This document shows, in pieces, positions 42,055 to 51,329 of a stretch of DNA of 64,000 nucleotides (positions are counted from its first letter, which is position 1; each line of letters begins with the position of its first letter). A model generated the notes under the pieces. The model had not been told where the DNA came from. It did not search any database and saw nothing but the letters and a program-made list of their open reading frames with translations. Source of the DNA: Elusimicrobiota bacterium. GTDB lineage: Bacteria; Elusimicrobiota; Elusimicrobia; UBA1565; UBA9628. Position numbers and translations under genes: made by a program. The stretch is from assembly GCA_028868375.1 (NCBI GenBank), contig JAGWUP010000006.1:1-64000 (forward strand), read 5' to 3'.

Positions 42055-43151
42055 CAGCGCGCCGGGCGCTCCAGGCGCGACTCCTGCCGCGCCGCGCGCT
42101 CCCCCTTGATGCGCATGACGTCGTTGTAAGTGGCGAAGACCAACAGCGACAGAAGCAGGGCGACGCCGACTCCGTTGGCGCGGGCCATGGCCTCCTTGCT
42201 CAAGGGCTTGCCGGAGAGCCCCTCCCACAGATACATCGCGGCGTGCCCGCCGTCCAACAGCGGCACCGGCAGGATGTTGAAGAAGCCGATCGCCACCGAG
42301 ATCAAGCCGATCAAGAAGATCAGGTCGTCCCAGCCGGAGCGCGCCGCGCGGCTGACCATCTGGACGATGCCGACCGGGCCGGCCAAATCCGGGCGCTGAT
42401 GGTGGGAGACCTTGGCGGCGATGGTCTTGACCGTGAAGGCCGTCAGCGACCAGCATTGCTCGGCCCCGTACTCAAACGCCCGCCCCGCGCCCACCGGTTT
42501 GTAGACCTGCTTTGGCATGATGCCGACGCCGATGATGCCGCGCCCGGAGGCCGCATCCTTGACCGGCGTGAGAAAAACCGTGCGGCTGCCGCCGTCGCGC
42601 TCATAGGTCAGCTCGACGCGGCGACCCAGCAAGCCGCGGATCGTCAGCGGCACTTGGTCCATGCTCGAGATCGGCTTGCCGTCGATGGCGGTGATCGTGT
42701 CGTTGACGCGCAGGCCGGCCTCGTAGGCCGGATAACCGGGCAGCACGTTGACGATCGTGGAGCCCGCCACCTGGGGCTGGCCCTTGACGAGGATGACGCC
42801 GCTAAACAGAGCGAAGGCCAACAGATAGTTCATCGCCGGTCCGGCGGCCACGATGGCCAGACGGCGATTCCAGCTCTGGGCGAAGTACTCGTCCGGCTTG
42901 CCGGTGGCGCTCTCCAGATCCTCGCCGGCGGGCTTGACGAAGCCCCCTAAGGGCAGGGCGCAGATCGAGAAGCGGGTGCCGCTGCGGCCGGTGACCCCCA
43001 GCAGCTCGGGGCCGAAGCCGAAGGCGAAGCGCTCCACGCGCACCCCCAGCCAGCGGCAGACGAAGAAATGCCCCGCTTCGTGCAGGAAGATCACCGTGCC
43101 GAAGGTCAGCACGACGGCGGCGGCGGATTGTAGGGAACCCAAGAAAGTCAT
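42054..43151 (-). CDS. rseP: RseP-type site-2 membrane metalloprotease
   Basis: A 365-residue intramembrane zinc protease. HEXXH is His24-Glu25-Ala-Gly-His28; the third ligand region is the late NILPVPLLDGGHAAMYLWEG. One periplasmic PDZ domain is seen (VLPGYPAYEAGLRVNDTITAIDGKPI), against two in E. coli RseP. It would cleave membrane-anchored regulators and remnant signal peptides. ATG 43151 overlaps the dxr stop (ATGA). Confidence 0.92.
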   Translation of the reverse strand: MTFLGSLQSAAAVVLTFGTVIFLHEAGHFFVCRWLGVRVERFAFGFGPELLGVTGRSGTRFSICALPLGGFVKPAGEDLESATGKPDEYFAQSWNRRLAIVAAGPAMNYLLAFALFSGVILVKGQPQVAGSTIVNVLPGYPAYEAGLRVNDTITAIDGKPISSMDQVPLTIRGLLGRRVELTYERDGGSRTVFLTPVKDAASGRGIIGVGIMPKQVYKPVGAGRAFEYGAEQCWSLTAFTVKTIAAKVSHHQRPDLAGPVGIVQMVSRAARSGWDDLIFLIGLISVAIGFFNILPVPLLDGGHAAMYLWEGLSGKPLSKEAMARANGVGVALLLSLLVFATYNDVMRIKGERAARQESRLERPAR

Positions 43152-44299
43152 GGCCTGCAGAACTCCTCGGCTTTTTGCCTGGCCCATTGGTCGATCTCGA
43201 CGATCTCTGCCAGGCTGGGCTCTGATCGGCCCGGGCGGTAGGCCTTCAAGGTCGACTCGACGACGCGCGCAATATCGGTGAAGCGAATGGCCTCGGACAA
43301 GAAGGCCTGGACGGCCACCTCGTCGGCGGCGTTGAGCACGCAGGGCATGCCGCGGCCCATGCGGGCGGCCTGGCGCGCCAGCGCCAGGCAGGGGAAGCGC
43401 CTAAAATCCGGGCGCCGGAAGGTGAGCTCTTGAATCGAGAAAAGATCCAGGGGAGCGATGAGGCGTTCGGCGCGCTCCGGGTAGGTCATCGCGTACTGGA
43501 TCGGCAGCCTCATGTCCGGCGGCGACAGCTGCGCCAGCACCGAGCCGTCGGAGAACTCCACGGCGGAGTGGATGACGGACTGGGGGTGGATGACGACCTC
43601 GACTTGCTCGAGCTTAAGAGCGAAGAGATTCATGATCTCTATGGTCTCCAGGCCCTTGTTCATCAAGGTGGCGCAGTCGATCGTGATCTTGCGGCCCATC
43701 TTCCAGGTCGGATGGCGCAAGGCCTCGCGCACGCTGACGTCGCGCAGGCTGCCCTTCCTTTTATAGAAAGAGCCGCCGGAGGCGGTGAGGATGACCCGCT
43801 TGATCGATTTCTCGGGGGCGCCCTGGACGCACTGAAAGATCGCGGAGGGCTCCGAGTCGACCGGCACCAGGCGCGCCTGCCAGCGCCGCGCCTCCTCGAC
43901 GAACTGCGCGCCGGCCATCACCATCGGCTCCTTGTTGGCCAAGGCCACCGTCTTGCCGCTCTTGATGGCGGCTAGGAGGGGGGCAAAGCCGACCCCGCCG
44001 ACCAGGCTCGTCAGCACGACGTCGCAATCCGGCTGGCTGGCCAGGGCCACCAGGCCCTCCACCCCGCTGGGCAGATGTCTCGCCGTTCCGTCCAGGCGCG
44101 TCTTAAGCGCCCGGGCGGCCTCGGGCTCGAACATCGCCACGCAGCGCGGCTTGAAACGCCGCGCCTGGCTGGAGAGCAGCGCGACGTTGGAGCGCGCCGC
44201 CAGGCCGACCACGCGCACGCGCCCCGGCATCCGGCGCGCCACGTCGAGAGCGTTGACGCCGATCGAGCCGGTCGAGCCAAGGATCGCCAATCGTTTCAT
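43148..44299 (-). CDS. dxr: 1-deoxy-D-xylulose 5-phosphate reductoisomerase
   Basis: A 383-residue NADPH-dependent enzyme making methylerythritol phosphate for isoprenoids. GSTGSIGVNALDV binds NADPH; VPVDSEPSAIFQC contains the metal-binding Asp/Glu region, and NKGLETIEIMNLF and EFSDGSVLAQLSPPDMRLPIQYA are diagnostic. Overlaps cdsA and rseP by four bases on each side. Confidence 0.95.
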   Translation of the reverse strand: MKRLAILGSTGSIGVNALDVARRMPGRVRVVGLAARSNVALLSSQARRFKPRCVAMFEPEAARALKTRLDGTARHLPSGVEGLVALASQPDCDVVLTSLVGGVGFAPLLAAIKSGKTVALANKEPMVMAGAQFVEEARRWQARLVPVDSEPSAIFQCVQGAPEKSIKRVILTASGGSFYKRKGSLRDVSVREALRHPTWKMGRKITIDCATLMNKGLETIEIMNLFALKLEQVEVVIHPQSVIHSAVEFSDGSVLAQLSPPDMRLPIQYAMTYPERAERLIAPLDLFSIQELTFRRPDFRRFPCLALARQAARMGRGMPCVLNAADEVAVQAFLSEAIRFTDIARVVESTLKAYRPGRSEPSLAEIVEIDQWARQKAEEFCRP

Positions 44300-45072
44300 A
44301 GGGTCAGGCAGTAGTAGACGGCGGGGGCGGCCAGCAGCAAGGAATCGAAGCGATCCAGCATCCCGCCGTGGCCCGGCAGCAGGGCCCCGGAATCCTTGGC
44401 GCCGAGGCTGCGCTTGATGAGGCTCTCGACCAAATCGGAAAGCTGGCCCAGGATGCCGATCGAGGCGGCGACCAAGAGCGCCCGCGGAACGCTCAAGAGC
44501 CCGGGGCTGGCGGCCCGAAAGGCGAAGACGACCAGCCCCGCGGCCAGGCAGCCGGCCGCCGCGCCCTCCCAGGTCTTGCGGGGGCTAATCCGCGCGGCCA
44601 GGGGGTGCTTGCCGAAGGCGCTGCCGACCAGATAGGCCGCGGAGTCGCAGCCCCAGACCGCCAAAAAAAGCATGTAGGTCAGCCGCTCGCCGTGGGGACG
44701 CAGGTCGCGCAAGAGCGCCAAGTGGGCCGGCATCCAGCCCAGGAAGATCGCCCCGAACAGAGCGGCGGCCATCCGTTCCAACCCATGCTCGCGCGAGAAG
44801 AGCTCGCCCAGGGCGCAGGCCGCGGCGCAAGCGGCCAGGACCAGTTCCAGCGGGCCGCCGAAGGCGCGGCAGAGGGCCAGGGCCAGCCCGGAAAGTCCCA
44901 GCAGCGCCCGCTGCGGGCGCTTGCCGGCCAAGAGGAGGATCACGCCGTACTCATAGAGGCAGAGCCCGCAGACGCCGACGACCAAGAGCGCGAAGGCCAG
45001 GCCGCCGCGATGGACAAGCCACAACAGCAGGGGAATTCCGAAAACGGCCGTCAGCAGGCGGGGAAAAAGCAC
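44296..45072 (-). CDS. cdsA: Phosphatidate cytidylyltransferase
   Basis: A 258-residue membrane enzyme making CDP-diacylglycerol, with about seven hydrophobic segments. The signature near the end reads SLIKRSLGAKDSGALLPGHGGMLDRFDSLL, and ISPRKTWEG is also diagnostic. GTG 45072, ten bases after uppS, gives VLFPRLLTAVFGIPLLL as the start; the ribosome-binding site is poor. Confidence 0.93.
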   Translation of the reverse strand: MLFPRLLTAVFGIPLLLWLVHRGGLAFALLVVGVCGLCLYEYGVILLLAGKRPQRALLGLSGLALALCRAFGGPLELVLAACAAACALGELFSREHGLERMAAALFGAIFLGWMPAHLALLRDLRPHGERLTYMLFLAVWGCDSAAYLVGSAFGKHPLAARISPRKTWEGAAAGCLAAGLVVFAFRAASPGLLSVPRALLVAASIGILGQLSDLVESLIKRSLGAKDSGALLPGHGGMLDRFDSLLLAAPAVYYCLTL

Positions 45073-45082
45073 GGGAAGAATT

Positions 45083-45787
45083 CTACAACTTTTCCGCCGG
45101 TCCGACCCCACCGAAGCGGCGCTGGCGCCGGGCGAACTCGCCCAAGGCTTGCTCGAGATGGGGCCTGCGAAAATCCGGCCAGAGCACCGGGGTGACGTAG
45201 AGCTCGGCGTAGGCGGCCTGCCACAGCAGGAAATTGGACAGCCGCATCTCGCCAGAGGTGCGGATGAGGAGATCCGGATCGGGCAGGCCGGCACGGCCGG
45301 TATAGAGCGCGGCGGCCAGCTCCCGCTCGCCGATCGGGCCGCGGGAGGCGGAAAGCAGGGCGTTGGCCGCGTCGACCAACTCCTGGCGGGCGCCGTAGTT
45401 GAGGGCCAGGGTCAGCGTCAAGCCCTTGTTGGAGTCCAGCCGCGCCACGGAGCGCTCGAGGCGCTCGCGCACGCCGACGGGCAGGCCGTCCAAGCGGCCG
45501 ATGGCGCGCAGGCGCACGCCGTTTTTGCCCAGCTCCAGGGTTTCCTTCTCGAGAGCCCAGGCCAAAAGCTTCATCAGCTCTCCGACCTCCTTGGCCGGGC
45601 GCGACCAGTTCTCCGTGGAGAAGGAATACAGGGTCAGGAACTCGACGCCGAGGGAGGGGCAGGCCTTGACGATCTCTCGGACCGATTCCACGCCGGCGCG
45701 ATGGCCCGCCAGGCGCGGCAGGCCCCGGGCCTCGGCCCAGCGGCCGTTGCCATCCATGATGATGGCGAGGTGCCGAGGAGCGGTCAA
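45083..45787 (-). CDS. uppS: Undecaprenyl diphosphate synthase
   Basis: A 234-residue cis-prenyltransferase making the lipid carrier for peptidoglycan. HLAIIMDGNGRWA carries the catalytic Asp, followed by LPRLAGHRAGVESVREIV, LTLYSFSTENWSRP and PDLLIRTSGEMRLSNFLLWQAAYAE. The start is probably TTG 45787 overlapping the frr stop (TTGA), since no ATG or GTG lies between the frr end and the conserved block. Confidence 0.92.
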   Translation of the reverse strand: MTAPRHLAIIMDGNGRWAEARGLPRLAGHRAGVESVREIVKACPSLGVEFLTLYSFSTENWSRPAKEVGELMKLLAWALEKETLELGKNGVRLRAIGRLDGLPVGVRERLERSVARLDSNKGLTLTLALNYGARQELVDAANALLSASRGPIGERELAAALYTGRAGLPDPDLLIRTSGEMRLSNFLLWQAAYAELYVTPVLWPDFRRPHLEQALGEFARRQRRFGGVGPAEKL

Positions 45788-46356
45788 ATCGTCGCGATCT
45801 CTTTTTCTTTGACGAGGACCGCCTCGTCGATCTGCTTGACGAAGGAATCCGTCGCCTTCTGGATGCGGCCTTCGATGCCCTTGGCCTCGTCCTCGGAGAG
45901 CTCCTTGAGCTTCTCCGCCTTCTTGATCTTCTCGAGGGCGTCGCGGCGGTCGTTGCGCACGCCGACGCGGAACTCCTCGCCCATCTTCTTGACGAGCTTG
46001 ACCATGTCGCGCCGGCGCTCCTCCGTCATCGTGGGCAGGGTCAGGCGGAGCATCTTGCCGTCGTTCTGCGGCATGGCGCCCAGATCGGCCTTCTGGATCG
46101 CCTTCTCGATCTCCGTGAGCGCGCTGGGATCCCACGGACGGATCTCCAGCACCCGCGCCTCGGGGACGCTGACCGCGGCGACCTGCTTTAGGGGAACCTC
46201 CTGGCCGTAGTACTCGACCCGCACGGAGTCGAGAACGAGGGGATTCGCGCGTCCGGTGCGCAACACCGAAAAATCCTTGCCCAGCTTGCGCAGCCGCTCC
46301 TTCATCGCGGCCTCCATTTGTCCCAGGGCTGCGTTGACGGCTTCGGTAATGGGCAT
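45784..46356 (-). CDS. frr: Ribosome recycling factor
   Basis: A 190-residue, three-helix-bundle protein with a beta sandwich that splits post-termination ribosomes with EF-G. MKERLRKLGKDFSVLRTGRANPLVLDSVRVEYYG and LPTMTEERRRDMVKLVKKMGEEFRVGVRNDRRDA are typical. Twelve bases after pyrH. Confidence 0.95.
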   Translation of the reverse strand: MPITEAVNAALGQMEAAMKERLRKLGKDFSVLRTGRANPLVLDSVRVEYYGQEVPLKQVAAVSVPEARVLEIRPWDPSALTEIEKAIQKADLGAMPQNDGKMLRLTLPTMTEERRRDMVKLVKKMGEEFRVGVRNDRRDALEKIKKAEKLKELSEDEAKGIEGRIQKATDSFVKQIDEAVLVKEKEIATI

Positions 46357-46368
46357 CTTGTCGCTCCT

Positions 46369-47919
<1,551 letters not shown>

Positions 47920-47920
<1 letters not shown>

Positions 47921-48744
47921 CAGCCCTGCACCCCCTCGGCGGCCTGCGCCTGCTCCGCCTCCGCCGCCGATGATTCGGCCTGCCCCTCTTCGGCTTCTTG
48001 CCCCGCGGCCAGCATCTGCTGCTCCGCCTCGGTCATGGTGGCGGCCTGCTGGGCCGCGGCATGGGCCGCGCGTCCCTCGGCCACGGCGTCGGCGATCAAT
48101 CCGCAAAACAGCTTGATCGAGCGCGCCGCGTCGTCGTTGCCCGGGATGGGATGGTCGATCAAATCCGGATCGCAATCGGTGTCGCAGACGGCGACGATCG
48201 GGATCTTCAGGCGCCGCGCCTCGGCGATGGCCAGATCCTCCTCGACGGGATCGATCACGAACAAGACGTCCGGAAGCTTGGTCAGCCCGCGGATGCCGGT
48301 CAGGGTCTTCTTGAGCTTGAGCATCTCCTTCGAGAGCCGGGACTGCTCCTTCTTGGGCAGGATCGCGAAGATGCCGTCGGTCTGCCACTTCTCCAGCTCC
48401 TCCAGGCGCTTGACGGACTTGCGCAGCGTCGCGAAATTCGTCAGCGTGCCGCCGAGCCACTTCTCGGAGACGTAGGCGGCGCCGCAGCGCTCGGCCTCGC
48501 CGCGCACCATCTCCTGGGCCTGTTTCTTGGTGCCGACGAACAGGAAAACCTTGCCTTCCGCCGCCTGATCCTGCACCCAGGCATGGACCCTTTTGAGCTC
48601 CTTGACCGTCTTCTGCAGATCGATGATGTGGATGCTGTTGCGCTCCCCGAAGATGAACTTGCCCATCTTGGGATTCCAGCGTCTGGTTTGATGCCCGAAA
48701 TGCACTCCGGCCTCGAGCATCGCCTTCATGGAAACATTGATCAC
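47920..48744 (-). CDS. rpsB: 30S ribosomal protein S2
   Basis: A 274-residue ribosomal protein. [41 protein letters not shown] is the universal start block. The last 40 residues are Ala/Glu/Gln-rich ([13 protein letters not shown]), a common variable tail. GTG 48744 has an AGGAG site about nine bases upstream; ATG 48729 (MKAML) is an alternative. Confidence 0.96.
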
Positions 48745-48787
48745 CTGTTCGCTCTCCTAGTCGTTTCAGTCTTTTCGGAATGAAGGA

Positions 48788-49687
48788 TTATTGTAGCAAA
48801 GAATCGCTTCCTTTAATAGGAAGGGGGGCCGCAGCCATCCGCCGCAAGCCCTCGGAGGCTCCCCAAAGCGGCGTAGAAACGAGGCAGCGGAGCTTGCCGG
48901 TCTCCAAAGTTGAAGAGCGCGGCCTCGGAGCCACGGAGGGGAAGCTTCCGCTGGGCACCGCATCCAGAAGAGACTCCTTCAGGCCGAAGGCGCGAGCCGC
49001 CAGGAGTGCGAACTCGTAGCGCGCCAGGCGCTGGGCGCCGACCACGTGGAAGACGCCGCCGGCGCCCTTCTCCCGCAGCTCGGCGACGACTTCGGCCAAA
49101 TTGTCCGCCGCGGTCGGATTATAAAGGAGATCGGAGGCCACCGCCATGCGCAGGCCGCGCGACAGCCGCTCTCGCAGCTGCAGCACGAAGTTTTTGGGCT
49201 GCCGCTGCCAGCCGTACGCTCCGGAGGTCCGCACGATTAGATTGCCGGCGTCCTCCGCCAGCACGCCCGCCTCGGCCTCCGCCTTCTGGCGTCCGTACTC
49301 GTTGAGCGGGCGGGGGGGATCGCTTTCGCAATAGGAGTCCTTGCGGCCGTCGAAAACGTAGTCCGAGGAGAAAAAGACCATCCGCGCTCGAGCCCGGCGG
49401 CAGGCGCGCGCGACCATCAGCGTCGCGGCCACGTTGACGCGGCGGGTCTCCTCGGGGTGGAGCTGGCAGTAATCGACGTGCGGATTGGCCGCGGGCAGGG
49501 CGACGAAATCCGGCCGCAGCTCTTCCAGCAACCCGCGCACCGCGCCCTCGTCGGTCATGTCCAAGCCGCGCAAGCCAGGTTCAGGGAGCAGATGATAGGT
49601 GGCCTCCACCGCCGCGCCGCGCCGCCTCCAGGCGCGCGCCAGAGCGCCGCCGATCAAGCCGGTGCCGCCGATCACCAGGACGCCCAT
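48788..49687 (-). CDS. dTDP-4-dehydrorhamnose reductase-like (RmlD) short-chain dehydrogenase
   Basis: A 299-residue extended SDR. Rossmann motif GGTGLIGGALA at the start; Asp/Tyr/Lys region HVDYCQLHPEETRRVNVAAT, FFSSDYVFDGRKDSYCESDPPRPLNEYGRQKAEAE with the YxxxK pair, and FHVVGAQRLARYEFALLAAR follow the RmlD layout. Partners for dTDP-rhamnose synthesis are not nearby, so a stand-alone RmlD-like role (as in MAT2B-type homologues) is possible. Confidence 0.83.
   Translation of the reverse strand: MGVLVIGGTGLIGGALARAWRRRGAAVEATYHLLPEPGLRGLDMTDEGAVRGLLEELRPDFVALPAANPHVDYCQLHPEETRRVNVAATLMVARACRRARARMVFFSSDYVFDGRKDSYCESDPPRPLNEYGRQKAEAEAGVLAEDAGNLIVRTSGAYGWQRQPKNFVLQLRERLSRGLRMAVASDLLYNPTAADNLAEVVAELREKGAGGVFHVVGAQRLARYEFALLAARAFGLKESLLDAVPSGSFPSVAPRPRSSTLETGKLRCLVSTPLWGASEGLRRMAAAPLPIKGSDSLLQ
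48790..48795 (-). promoter_or_regulatory. -10 box (TACAAT) of the rpsB operon
   Basis: Minus-strand TACAAT, 45 bases before the rpsB start; it overlaps the TAA stop of the upstream sugar-nucleotide reductase gene, so that gene's 3' end doubles as promoter DNA. The -35 is weak. Confidence 0.45.
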
Positions 49688-49695
49688 GGGCGTCC

Positions 49696-49701
49696 ATTAT
49701 A
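49696..49701 (-). promoter_or_regulatory. -10 box (TATAAT), probably leaderless start
   Basis: Perfect minus-strand TATAAT eight bases before ATG 49687; no Shine-Dalgarno. The 200 bases to the next gene also hold two small GC-rich hairpins (about 49720-49745 and 49743-49762) without a clear role. Confidence 0.55.
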
Positions 49702-49895
49702 ATAACTCGGGCCTAGGTGGAGGCGGGCCAATCGGCCCCGCCGAGGGGCCAAAGGACCCCTGCGCCATATTCGCCCTCCGGCTATACTCATCAAGGTCCC
49801 AGGCAAGGCGATGGCCTTAGGGCCCAGATCCTTGAGCCAAAGGGCTCTTGCGCTCCAGATTTTTCTTTGACTTAAAAAACACGCACATGATGTGC

Positions 49896-49901
49896 TATAG
49901 T
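49896..49901 (+). promoter_or_regulatory. -10 box (TATAGT) for the lytic transglycosylase, near-leaderless
   Basis: TATAGT nine bases before ATG 49911, with TTAAAA at 49872-49877 (18-base spacer) as a possible -35. Confidence 0.5.
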
Positions 49902-49910
49902 TGCCGTCCT

Positions 49911-50765
49911 ATGTTTTCGCTGGCACTGGCCGCGTCGTTGTTGGGAGCGCTCCCGCTGCGCGCCCAAACCTCCAGCCAGAGCGAGCTGGTGGTGGCGGCC
50001 GCCCAGGCCCCCGCCTGGAACGCGGCCGGCTTCATGCGGTTTTACGACTCCGCGCGCGCGGTCTCCGCGGCCTTGCCGCGCGCTCCGGAGATCGCCCCGG
50101 AAGGCTCCCGTCGTTCCGAGGTCTCCTTCTCGGTCGGGCCGCGGGTGACGCGACGCCCCCCGCGCCGGATCAGCGATCTGCGCGTGAACGTCCCGCTGCC
50201 CCGGGTGACTCGCGCCTATCGGCGAACCTTCCGCCTGCTCCTGCGGCATCCCGGCTTCACCGACCGCTACGACGAGCTCGTGCTCAAGTACGCTCGGCGC
50301 TTCCACCTCGACGCGCGGCTGCTCAAGTCGATCATGGCCGCCGAGTCGCAGTTCGTCGCGGGCGCCCACTCGCCGCGCGGCGCGCGTGGCCTGATGCAGG
50401 TGCTGCCCTCAACCGCCGAGTCGGTCGGGGTGCCCCGAGAGCTGCTCGGCCTGCCCGAATACAACATCGAGGCAGGCGCGGCCTATATCGCCAAGCTCTT
50501 TCGCCGCGCCTGGAGGGTCTTCAAGCTGAAGGGCGTGCGCTACCGGGACGCCCCGCTCTGGCTTAAGCGCCGCATCATCGCGGCCTACAACGCCGGCCCG
50601 CGCTTCCTCTTCCGTCACGGCGGCTGGTATCGGCAGACGCGAGATTACGTTCGCAAGGTTCTTATGTTCTACCAGTCCCGCGTCACGGATTTTCGGCGCA
50701 GCAGCCCCGCTCTCCTCGCCAGCCCGCGCGCGGCCATCGCCTCCTACGCCGGCTCCTTTTACTAA
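49911..50765 (+). CDS. Secreted SLT-type lytic transglycosylase
   Basis: A 284-residue exported murein hydrolase. Signal peptide MFSLALAASLLGALPLRA, then a basic linker and the catalytic domain: YDELVLKYARRFHLDARLLKSIMAAESQF with Glu145, GARGLMQVLPSTA, NIEAGAAYIAKL and IAAYNAGP. It would cut glycan strands with 1,6-anhydro-MurNAc formation. ATG 49911 is preferred to an upstream in-frame codon because of the signal peptide and the -10 box. Its TAA stop is also the left flank of an inverted-repeat element. Confidence 0.9.
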   Translation: MFSLALAASLLGALPLRAQTSSQSELVVAAAQAPAWNAAGFMRFYDSARAVSAALPRAPEIAPEGSRRSEVSFSVGPRVTRRPPRRISDLRVNVPLPRVTRAYRRTFRLLLRHPGFTDRYDELVLKYARRFHLDARLLKSIMAAESQFVAGAHSPRGARGLMQVLPSTAESVGVPRELLGLPEYNIEAGAAYIAKLFRRAWRVFKLKGVRYRDAPLWLKRRIIAAYNAGPRFLFRHGGWYRQTRDYVRKVLMFYQSRVTDFRRSSPALLASPRAAIASYAGSFY

Positions 50766-50852
50766 GAGCCTATCCCATAACTACAAGGCCTCCCTTCCCC
50801 ATAAATTAATGGAAGGGTCGACCGAGAGGCCTTGTAGTTATGGGATAGGCTC
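50766..50852. mobile_element. Probable MITE with 28-bp perfect inverted repeats
   Basis: Arms 50765-50792 and 50826-50853 are perfect 28-bp inverted copies (GAGCCTATCCC... ends). The centre holds another inverted pair (CCTTCC/GGAAGG). TAA is repeated on both sides (50763-50765 and 50853-50855), consistent with a three-base TNA-type duplication such as made by some IS5-group transposases. There is no coding capacity. It may equally act as a bidirectional terminator, since it lies between convergent genes. Confidence 0.65.
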
Positions 50853-51208
50853 TAAGGGCTCCGCCGCAGCAGCGCCGCCAATTCCTCGCAGCGCGCCTGG
50901 ACCTTCTGCCGCTCGACTCGCTCCGCCTCCAGCTCGCGCCGAGCCTCCTGCAGCTCGGCGTCCAGGCGCTGGAAGGCCCAGTTGAGCTTGAGCGCCAAAT
51001 CCTTCAGGCGCGAGCGCCGCCTCATCTCCTCGGCCAGCTCGACGCTTTTGCGCTCCAGCGCCTGACGGGTTTCCTCCAACTCTGCCCGCGCCTTCTCCAG
51101 CTCGCCCTGTAGTCCGGCATCCTCGCTCGGCGCCGGCGCGGCGGCTTGCGCAAGGACGTCCTCCACCTCCCGCTCGAATTCCTCGCGCCACAGCCTTAGC
51201 TCGTTCAT
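50852..51208 (-). CDS. Small coiled-coil protein, unknown function
   Basis: A 118-residue, highly charged protein. From about residue 30 to the end it is one long helix with heptad-like pattern (GELEKARAELEETRQALERKSVELAEEMRRR, then LQEARRELEAERVERQKVQARCEELAALL), so a coiled coil is very likely. No signal or membrane segment. Its TAG stop is made by the last base of the inverted-repeat element plus its flank. Confidence 0.7.
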   Translation of the reverse strand: MNELRLWREEFEREVEDVLAQAAAPAPSEDAGLQGELEKARAELEETRQALERKSVELAEEMRRRSRLKDLALKLNWAFQRLDAELQEARRELEAERVERQKVQARCEELAALLRRSP

Positions 51209-51329
51209 CCCGCCAGTGTAGGGCGCAGGGCGCCTGGGCGCAAGGACCCAATTGTTGCTAGAGCCATCGCCGGGCGGTGGGGAGCCGAAGGTCCCAGGAG
51301 CCCGGCGACGGCCGACGCGATACTGCGGC

